Origin: Dermacentor variabilis
Lineage: Eukaryota; Arthropoda; Arachnida; Ixodida; Ixodidae
Reading direction: 5' to 3'
Length of the DNA: 64,000 bases
Assembly (NCBI RefSeq): GCF_050947875.1
Contig: NC_134569.1
Coordinates: 19,567,631 to 19,631,630 of the forward strand
Positions 53,118 through 61,389 of this stretch are shown one piece after another. The position numbers and the translations under genes were made by a program. Numbering within the stretch: the first letter of the stretch is position 1; the number at the start of each line of letters is the position of its first letter. A model generated the notes under the pieces. That model searched no databases and was not told the DNA's origin. It was given only the letters and a program-made list of their open reading frames with translations.

Positions 53118-53997
53118 AAACACTGGCAACTCCTCCTACTCGGGCCAGCTTTACCGCGACTTTCTTTCCCTTTCAATAAAATTACTGCCAATTTTCCCTA
53201 ATAGTAGCGCAAATTCCCTGAGTTTTCCCTGAGTTTTTCCAGACTATTGAAAATTTCTGAGAATTCCCGGTTTTCCCGGTTGGTAGACACCCTGAAAAAG
53301 CTTACACAGACAATTTGTAAGAGCTATCAGACGATAACTTGCTGCCAAGGAAGGGTATTTACCCTGCTTCAGAACAGGGACCACAATCATTTCTTTCCAT
53401 GTGGATGGAACGTATCCCGCAGCCCAAATAGTGTTGAAAAGTGTGAGTAGTGTAACTTGTGTGTCAGTATGCAAGTTTCTGATTATTTCATACATGACTC
53501 TCAGGTCCTGATGCAGAGCTCTTGCATTTGTTCAAGGCAGCTCTCAACTCGGCAGTACTGAAAGGCCGTTTATATGGTTCATTCTGTCTGCATTTAGGTA
53601 TGATTGGCTTACGTTCTTCTATTTCTTTGTGTTTAAGTAAGGACTGAGAATAGTGGATTTAGCTTGACGCACGCTCAAAGTGCTCCCCAAGAGATTCTGC
53701 CTGCTCTTCTAAGGTATTCCCTTAATCATTCCTCAGAGGCAACGGATGTATTTGTTGCCCTTTTAGCCTCCATATACCATTCCGAACTTTCGCCTTCTGT
53801 GTGTACGAACTTATACCTGAAAGGAACCTGTCCCAGCTTTCTCTCTTCACTAGACATCGTATTCACCTTCCCTGCGATTTTATGTGTTAAAGTTCAATTA
53901 GATTTTCTGTATTCAGAGATCTGCGCAATATGCCCCATGCCTTATTCTGCCTCTTCCACGCATCGCTACAGTTTTCATTCCACCAGGGAACACATCT

Positions 53998-54914
53998 TTA
54001 AAGTGAACCACCATTCGTTTGCGGGATAAGCTTTTCAGTAGCATCAATAATAAAAGCGGTAAAATATGCAACAGCATCATCTATACTAAAATTGCTTATA
54101 AAATCGGGTGATAGATGAGTTGATTCTTTAAAATGCTCCCAGTCAGCCGATGCTAATTTCCAAATAGGAACACGGGGTGGGTTGTCATGCTGTGTTATAA
54201 AGTTTAAAGTTATAGGGAAGTGGTCACTTCCAAAAGGATTATTGATCACATTTACATTTTTAGCGCACGAAAATGGCCAAGAGACAGAAGAACAACGCGG
54301 ACACATCGCTATTGATCCCACTCCATTCCAGATGAGGCAGAAGAGAAGGAGAGCCTATCGTTAGATCTATCGATGAATATGAGTTGTGTTGTATGCTATA
54401 ACAGGTCGGCTTCTTATTAAACAAACAGGCCACTAGAGGTCAGAAGAAAATTTTAAATTAATCGACCTCTCGTGTCGCATCGCGAATCTCCCCGCATCGT
54501 GTTGTGGGCATTAAAATCACCCACGAGTATGTAGGGGTCAGGAAGCTGATTAATTAGGTTTTAGAAATCTGTTTTACTCAGATGATAGTTAGGAGGTATG
54601 TATATAGAGCACACAGTCACCAGTTTGTTAAAAAGGATTGCCCAAACTGACACTGCCTCAAGGGGCATGCGGAGGGCGATCTGTTGACAAGCTACAGACT
54701 TGTACGCAACTATTGCAACACTGCCGGAGGCATTCGCATCGTTGTGGTCTTTACGATAGATTATGTACTGACGAAGAAAGTTTGTGTATGTGGGTTTCAG
54801 ATGTGCCTTTTGAACACACAGCAACCTTGGATTATGTTTGTGTAGGAGTTCTCTAATGTCGTCAAGGTTATGAAGAAGACCTCTAACATTCCATTGTAGT
54901 ATTTGCGTCTCCAT
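53998..54914 (-). pseudogene. LINE ORF2 endonuclease half
   Basis: Starts METQILQWNVRGL (54914), continues LLCVQKAHLKPTYTNFL, SGSVAIVAY and TVCSIYIPPNY, and ends with the NPFGSDHFPITL block (near 54235). This is the APE-type endonuclease. The catalytic Glu of the QET motif is Lys here (VQKAH). A frame break lies near 54340-54560. Confidence 0.85.
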
Positions 54915-54942
54915 TATGGTAAATGTGTTAGGTGCTGTGTGT

Positions 54943-56155
54943 TTAAGAGATTGAGATTAGTTCATGGGCCCTTTGGAGGTGCCGTGATGCAAGTTTTGCC
55001 TTTTTTGGAGCGATCAAGAGAGTCTCGTCGCTCCTAGGCGTTGGTGGCGCCGTCTTGCTAGTGGTTACGCCCATCACCTCTTGCGAGGTGCTGGACACGC
55101 GCTCTGCCGAGTGCTTTGTTGGACGTGAAGGTCTCGGAACGTTGGATGAGACCTTTGAGGCCACCTTCCCGGAGGTGGATGGCCCCTTCTGTTGGGGTGG
55201 CAGAGCAGTGCTAGCTGCAACCGCCGCGGGGGCAGATACCGTAACTGCCGACTCACTGCTTGTGGGTCAGACATCCGTCGGAAGCCTTTGTGTCGCTGCC
55301 CCCTGACACGTCACATTGGCAAAAGTGTTCTTGGGCAGGTAAAATACCTACCTGCATGCCTCCTTGAAACTTATATTTTCCTTTACTTTATTCTTACAAT
55401 TTCCTTTTCTTTTTTCCAGGATGGATACGACTGCGAGTATGCGGCGTGCTCACCATCACAGTCTACACAGTGGAGAGAGCTCTCGCAAGCTTCAGAGGTG
55501 TGGTCACAGGCACTACATTTCACACAAGTTTGGCGGCCTCGGCAGCTTTGCGAACTGTGGCCAAAATGCTGGCATTTGAAACATCTGAGGGGATTTGGCA
55601 CTTATGGCCTAGCATGGAGCTTAGTATAACCGGCCTCGGTGGTCTCGGGCAGGACACTTGAACCAAAGGTGAGTATTAGGTGCTTGGTTTCAATTTCTTT
55701 GCCATCTCACCTCATCTTAATTCTCTTGAAATTGACAAATTTCTGCTCACTGAAGCCCTCCAAGAGCTCAACCTCTGTCAGCTGGAGCAAATCATCATCA
55801 GAGAAAACGCCGCGGGTAGTGTTCAGATTGCGGTGTGCAGTTACTGCCACTTGAACATCCCCAAATGACACTAAACTGGGCAACTTTTCATATTGTTTCT
55901 GATCATGCACCTTTAAGAGGAGATCACCACTTGCCATCTTGATGCCTTGCAGCCTGGACCAAGGACATCAGTTAAAGACTTGGAAACTAGAAAAGGGGAG
56001 ATTGTTCGTACTTGTTTATCTGATTTTTCTGAGTGAATGACATGATATCGTGGGAAGTTTGGCCTTCGACGTCCAAAGAACTGGAACACATCTTCGGTGT
56101 GCCCTCTTTTCTGAGGGCGTTCAGGAAGGGGAGGGAAGGAACTAGCCATAGACAA
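54943..56155 (-). pseudogene. LINE ORF1 (gag-like) with three zinc knuckles
   Basis: Starts MSMASSFPPLPERPQKRGH at 56155, continues through LLLKVHDQKQYEKL and RNLNTTRGVFSDDDLLQL, then knuckles CFKCQHFGHSSQSC, CVKCSACDHTSEAC and CVDCDGEH, and a Pro/Ser/Thr-rich end at about 54943, just upstream of ORF2. Three or more frame changes break it. ORF1 proteins of I elements bind the RNA template. Confidence 0.85.
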
Positions 56156-56682
56156 ATGTAATTTTTGGCAATAACACTAGCCGCCCACCATGGAGCCCTA
56201 CAAGGGGACGTTACAGGGACTTTAAAAGCAGGTCCTGGAAATGGCAGCTGCCACTATAACCAAATCACTATAACCAAATATGAAATAACCTAGGTTGGCT
56301 ATTCACACAAGGTTAACCCTTGTTGCCTGGAAAAATTGCAAGTGAAAGCTAGGAGAAGACAGGAAAGATGAAAAGTGAGAGAAAAACGAAGGCTGGAGGG
56401 AGAGAGAGACAGGAAAAGGCAACTGCCGATTTCCCCCAGGTGGGTCAGTCCGGACTGCTGTCTACGTGAAGCCAAGGCCAAAGGGGTGTGTTGCCTTCGC
56501 CGAGGGGCCTTAAAGGTCCTGACACTTAGCATCGGCTCAACCACCAGGATCCCCTTTTCCCCGGACATGGCTAAGCCACGCACGGTTAAACGCGGGAGGG
56601 TCCAACCCTCATGTGCTCGAGTACGTGGTGTACACACCAAATGCCTTCTCACGCAGACGCCCCTGCGGGTGCTGACAGTCTA

Positions 56683-57385
56683 GGCATGTCTCAACATCAT
56701 GGGAAACGTTGTTGGTGAGGCATGGCCAATATAACTTCTCTTCTATCCTTGTAAGCATACGAGAAAACCTGAGGTGCCCAGCTTTCTGATCGTCATGCAG
56801 GGCACGCAGGATTTCTGGTCACAGTGCACGGGCTCAATGAGAAGGTAGTTTGCGCGGACTGGAGTGAACTACTTCTTCACAAGAACGTTGTCTTGCATTG
56901 AAATCAAAAACAATCTTCACCTAAATGCCCAAGGGACAACATTGGTGTTGCCTTCCAAATACTCAATGACGCTTTTAACCTCCGGGCCTGCTCGTTGCTG
57001 TTCAGCAAAGTCTTCTGCACTTATTGTTCCCAGAAAGGTGCCATCATCCTCGTCAACTTGTGGTGGAGGGACAATGGGCGCCTGTGATAAGCAGTTAGCA
57101 TCAGAGTGCCTCTGTCTGGACTTGTAGATGACAGTGATGTCAAATTACTGGAGTCTGAGACTGTTGTACGAGTCTGAGACTGTTGTACGAGGTGTACTGA
57201 AGGGTGCTTTAAATTTTTCATCCAACACATGGCATGGTGGTTGCCTATGGCATTGAAGGACCTGCCATATAGGTAAGGGCAGAATTTCGTGGCAGCCCAA
57301 ATTATGGCAAGACATTCATTTTCCATCATAGGATAATTCACTTACTCTTTCGACATCAATCAGCTAGCATAAGCAATGACCCTTT
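56683..57385 (-). pseudogene. Gypsy RNase H and integrase zinc fragment
   Basis: Reads ERVIAYAS near 57380, then ENECLAIIWAATKFCPYLYG (57310-57255), HHAMCWMKNLKHPS, and after frame changes LRALHDDQKAGHLRFSRML and DVETCLDCQ at the LINE junction. It is the upstream continuation of 46639-47099. Confidence 0.85.
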
Positions 57386-59075
57386 CAGGGTGTCTACCAA
57401 GTTGACATTTCCAAATTCCCTGAGTTTACAGATTTTCCCCGAGTGCCTTTGCAAAATTCCCTGAGTGACACAGAACTTTGCTTTATGTCAAGATGGGGTG
57501 ACACCATGTCACACTCCGATGCTGTCACTCTCTAGTAACCATGCTAAAAAATAAAAAATGCCTTAATCAAGTTTGAATAGTAAAGAGTAGTGTTTATATT
57601 ATTCAGAAAGAAAACAGAAGGGTCGGGTTATTAAAATGTACAGCAAATAAAACATCTTCAAAAAATATGGTAAAACCCATTGCAAATCGAGTTGAACATT
57701 CCCAAATACAAATCAAAAGGAGATGCATACAGAAGCAAATATTTTCGAATATGACTATTTCTATCACCTGATAGCAAGCTCATTGGTATAAGACCTGAAC
57801 TTCGTCACAACTGAAATTCTCTCTCAACAGTTGGTAAGACAGCCTCAACTGTCCTGACATACTCACAGTCTGCACACAGCGCCTCAGTGTTGCATTTCAC
57901 TGTTTTATCTTGGTTTGGAATGAAGGACACCTGCATCTCGGCATCAGCCAACACTGTTGTTTGAGCTCAAGCTCCTTCAAAGAAGCGGTGGCATACTTCG
58001 TTTCCTGTTCATTCCTCAATGCGCAAGTCATTTCTGTTCTCATCCTTCCACCGTGTGTTTGCACCACGGACCATTTAAAGCATCCTCTTAGTCAGTTGTA
58101 CAGTCAACGTCGGATTTTTCGGACTCCCTAGGGGCCACGAAACATCTGAAAAATCAGGCAGTTCGAAAAAATGAATGCATGTCTTTTACTGCCTTCAAGG
58201 GCTCAAATCGGCACAGGCACATCTGAAAAAGCTCTGAAGACCTGCCAGTTATTAGGCCTGCACTTATTAGGCATATAGGTGCTCGTACGAACTGTGACAG
58301 GAGATGGCAGGCGAACGCGTGTACATGAACAAATGTGGTAAATACATACTGTGTCTCGTGACAATTGCCCCTTCCCACACTTATGCTTCACCGCAATACT
58401 TTTGCGTATGCTTCAGCACGTAACACTGCTGTATTGAGGCGAAGCTTACCTTCGAGAACTGGTTTTATGCAACGCGCCGTGCTTTCCGACCTTCTAAGCT
58501 AGTCGCGAGAACCACAAGGGCGGAGTCGGTGCCATTGCTGACAGCAGTGAATTCTTTCAATGAAAAACACAGCACAGAATGGCAAGAAGCTTAATAGCGA
58601 ATGTCGAAGCAGCTAGGCCTAGCGTTGATGCGGTAGTGGGTACGGCTTCCAGCATATATGCGCGCGAGAGCGCCGGTTCGAGCCAGCAAGGTAATCAATA
58701 TGGCAACGGTGGTGGTGGTTTTGATTAATGTCGCTTCGGACCTGTGGTCATGGCAAAAGTTCCAGAAAATCGGATGGCGAAGGGTTCTTGCGTCCAAACA
58801 TTCAAACATTCATATACATTGACTTCATGAGGTATGTGGTGGTGCCGCGAAGCCGTTAGAATTATCGGGCATCCGGGAAGTCGGTCGTTGACTGTACACT
58901 GGCAGCTCCGCCAGTGAACGACGTGGTGTCAAAGAGGATTCGTTACGATTCCTCTCTGTTACATGAGCCAGCATTACCGCAACTATCGTCCCCTTTAAAC
59001 AAAAATACTGCTCATTTTCCCTGATAGAAGCACAAATTCCCTGAGTATTTCCAGACTATTCGAGAATCGCGAAAT
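57386..59075. mobile_element. hAT-like element, copy 2, right end missing
   Basis: The left end CAGGGTGTCTACCAAGTTG and the next 380 bp match copy 1. The stretch 57780-58090 is not in copy 1 and on the minus strand reads LRNEQETKYATASLKELELK with an open frame, perhaps part of the lost transposase. The right side stops at about 59075 without the CCCTG terminus. It contains the MITE 58101-58894. Confidence 0.65.
58101..58894. mobile_element. pogo-type MITE (CAGTCAAC family), complete, 794 bp
   Basis: The left end CAGTCAACGTCGGATTTTTC and the inverted right end CAGTCAACGACCGACTTCCC match outermost; TA flanks it (58099-58100 and 58895-58896). Confidence 0.82.
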
Positions 59076-59880
59076 TGAGGTAAATGCAACACACAATTAG
59101 AGACTCCCCCAAGTCATTCAAGCACTTGCCTGATGATGAAGGCACTCCTCACATAAATTCTGCCAATACTACTCAAGCACTCGTTATAAAATTGTATTGC
59201 ATTATAAGCCAAAAGAAAATGCTAGTTGTCCAGTTGTATTTAATTTTCAGAAAAAGGAACTTATGGACTTTACCCTTGACACCGACATGGGCAATTGAAA
59301 GGTTTAGTTTTCTCTCGACTCTGCACCAACCGAGCTTTTTTGTTTAAGTAGTTTCACTATAGCGTAGGGCTGCGCTGGTTTGGCTGGCTCGCGCACAAAC
59401 TGCAAGTAGCAGAAAATTCAACATACATGTGATGTCACAGGATGCTGGAACGATCCACGCCACTTGATCAGAAGCAGCTGCAGCAGCGAATCCACCTGTC
59501 TGCCTTGGCTCAGATTCTCCATGGCTATGCATTTGTGTTTTGTTCAAAAAAACCCTACCACCGTATGTTGAGCGCCGTTTTACTCACCGATGGCAGCAAA
59601 GAGCGGTGATAGTGTATGCAACATAACCACTCCCTGGTTGGGTGGCAGGAAATTTGAATTGCGATAAAGGTATTCGCACCATTCAGATGCAATTTTCTCG
59701 TAAAGTAAGTAATTTCTTGGCATGAAACAAGTGTTGCGAGGTTTTTGGAATCGTATTTAAACAATCCACGTCAACTTGGTATTTGCCTTTATTGTCCCTT
59801 TAAGCTCTTGGAATGATTCAGCTTGTAGCACTTGCCACTTGAAATCGACATCTGATTTCGTCAGAAAAATGAATGGCAAA

Positions 59881-59920
59881 GTAGTCCGCTACAAGCAGGT
59901 TGATGACTCGGCATACTTGG
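59881..59920 (-). pseudogene. Relic of a duplicated FARP-like exon
   Basis: 37 of 40 bases equal 61321-61360 inside the host exon, exactly 1440 bp apart. In the exon frame it reads AQVCRVINLLVADYFA with a stop a few codons upstream, and no splice sites bound it. It therefore looks like a decayed partial exon duplication. Confidence 0.7.
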
Positions 59921-60499
59921 GCTTGGCATTACGACTGCATGTCAGCCATGCAAGAACTGTAATATTATGTTATCAATGTCGATTCGTGCAAAAAGAAATA
60001 CAATGTTTGAAAGTCAAAACATCCCTGTAAACTGTTATTAGCAATGGGCAACACACAAATGAAGCGCCGCCAAACCATGATCTCCTGATAATAACGTAGT
60101 AACTGCCAAGCCATTACGACATTGTGTGGCGGCAGCACATCGTGCAGCATTCTCACTGACTCAGGCCACATCGACAGGAACGCTCAAGGGGTCATGGTTC
60201 CCATAGTGGAGGGACATAGATGGTTGTTCCATATTGTTGAAACGGGCATAATGCACGAGGGGCCGCATAGATTGCGCGAAAACGAGAGTGACACCATCGT
60301 AGTATCTGATATTGCACCGGTACATGCGCCAGTGCATGCCCCGTGCCAAGTTGTTTATGGTGTAGATGCTGTACGCCTCCACCTTGGAGGCATACCGTGC
60401 CTAGCAAGTGTGCGACCTTCTTCGCAGCTTCTGAAATTCACACACAGCAGTCGTTCGCTCATCTTGAAGGCCGTATCATTGTCATAGTTCGAATGGAGC

Positions 60500-60738
60500 G
60501 GGGCACGGCAGCGCCCAGTTTGGTCACGCTTCTATGCTATGGTACTCTACGTGTGCCCTCTCTTTAACCATGACCGGGTTTGAAGTGTTTGTTGTAACAG
60601 CACGACGATTTAAAAAATGTTTGTTATAGCTGGATGCAGTTTCAATAGGCAGGGTCAGAAAATCGTAAATGCACTGAAATGTGGTCGTTATAACCAATAA
60701 ATCGTTATATCTGGGATCGTTATAAGCGGTTTTGACTG
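60500..60738 (-). mobile_element. Tigger-type right end fragment
   Basis: GTTATAAGCGGTTTTGACTG followed by TA (60739-60740) is a Tigger-type terminus, with CGTTATA repeats just inside. No matching left end was found. Confidence 0.55.
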
Positions 60739-61284
60739 TACTTGGTTTCAAAACACAGCACTGGAATAGAAAAACACAATATTACTTTTGGACACTTTAG
60801 TTTGCAGGACTCCACTGACAAACGCTCAAGGACTCACATAAGAACACATAAGCTTGGTACCCCTACATAATGTGTCGAACATTTTCACATGCAGTCAATT
60901 TGAGAAAGTAAGCCTTGCACTTCACTGATATACCAGTATTGTGCACAAGGAGCAATAAACATAATTTGTATGTCTGCATTCCTGTGTGATGTGCTTTGTT
61001 CCAAATAACAAACCCACATATGTGCAAGTGTGTAAGAGAAAAGAGATTTTACTCCTTCCCCATAGGATAACATTTCTTCTCACTTGAGGTAAAGGCATGC
61101 AGTCATAGCAAAGTTTGTAGTACAATGTGAAACTCCCTAACTTGATATGCATTGCTGTGTTCTAAAACACTTCCTGTCCTGTATCATAACATTTAATGAC
61201 AAGAGACACAGGTACAAGGCATGAAAAGCCAGAACATGCTAGCAACTTGTTAAGTTGATGAATGCAGTGGAAAAAATGGCTTGC

Positions 61285-61389
61285 CTTGGTCCCATTGCTA
61301 TCAGCGTACTCCAGGCCAAAGTAGTCCACTTCAAGCAGGTTGATGACTCGGCAGACTTGGTCAAACAGAACACGCCCGGCTGCCTTGTA
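61285..61389 (-). CDS. Cdep/FARP: FARP/FRMD7-family exon (FERM F1), GC donor
   Basis: First visible exon, 105 bp, 35 codons, phase 0 on both sides. Acceptor TTTTCAG; it reads YKAAGRVLFDQVCRVINL then LEVDYFGLEYADSNGTK. The pattern GxVLFDxVCxxxNLxExDYFGLEF is the F1 lobe of FERM proteins. It ends ACCAAG followed by GCAAGC, with no GT donor nearby, so its intron is of the GC-AG kind. It joins in frame to YWLDNEKP in exon 43019-43143. Upstream exons with the start codon are not visible. Confidence 0.93.

Larger units (their letters stand above)
49658..53294. mobile_element. hAT-like element, copy 1, inside the LINE RT
   Basis: The left end CAGGGTGTCTACCAAGTTG and the inverted right end CAGGGTGTCTACCAACCGG; AAAAA flanks both (49653-49657 and 53295-53299). 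Removing it with one AAAAA restores the RT frame (KLF then EKM). Subterminal text on both sides is rich in AATTCCCTGA. It shares 49658-50040 with the copy at 57386 and contains a pogo-type MITE remnant (52430-53117). CAG..CTG ends suggest hAT, where 8-bp duplications are usual; five bases here leaves the superfamily open. No transposase was identified. Confidence 0.75.
47600..53640 (-). pseudogene. LINE ORF2, RT and RNase H half
   Basis: From right to left: YVPSTWKEMIVVPVLKQGK (near 53400) and SYRLIALTNCLCKLF (53300), then after the hAT-like insert EKMNNCRL and YQCGFREGRLTTDHL (49560), GVPQGGELCRTLFIF (near 49300), the catalytic box VYIDDIQIG (near 49210), GFKINPPKSSCVLFT, RNase H YTDASKSHAGVSYAA (near 48330) and EAYAVLSAVK, and the Cys/His segment CGRCGEGLTVLHVLLEC (near 47725). 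The RNase H Asp of the DS motif has become Asn (FTNSLS). Frames are broken repeatedly. Confidence 0.88.
47112..56670 (-). mobile_element. I-clade LINE, near full length, split by a hAT-like element
   Basis: A 12-bp duplication TAGACTGTCAGC (minus strand) lies at 47100-47111 and 56671-56682; deleting the LINE and one copy restores the gypsy integrase zinc segment (CLDCQR). On the minus strand the order is 5' UTR, ORF1 with zinc knuckles, ORF2 with endonuclease, RT, RNase H and Cys/His motif, and a (TTCA)n tail of about 60 bp at 47112-47170. Without the 3637-bp insert at 49658-53294 it is about 5.9 kb. It carries many stops and frameshifts. Confidence 0.92.
44412..57385 (-). mobile_element. Degraded Ty3/gypsy element hosting three other insertions
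   Basis: From right to left the minus strand gives RNase H (about 57385-57200), integrase zinc segment (56690-56900), integrase core (47099-46640), C-terminal integrase (45403-45005), a polypurine-like AAAGGGGGCA and an LTR (44834-44412). It is split by the LINE 47112-56670 and by the Harbinger-like element 45407-46635, and cut off on the right by the hAT-like element starting at 57386. The gag, protease and RT parts and the 5' LTR are not visible. Confidence 0.8.
59076..61284. other. Intron with a relic of the host exon and a Tigger end
   Basis: It holds the exon relic at 59881-59920 and the Tigger terminus at 60738. Otherwise nothing was recognised on either strand. Confidence 0.5.

Noticed and set aside
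56299..56683. Gene on either strand upstream of the LINE ORF1
   Set aside because: The region lies between the LINE 5' junction (56670) and ORF1 (56155) and is best explained as the LINE 5' untranslated region; open frames there show no domain.
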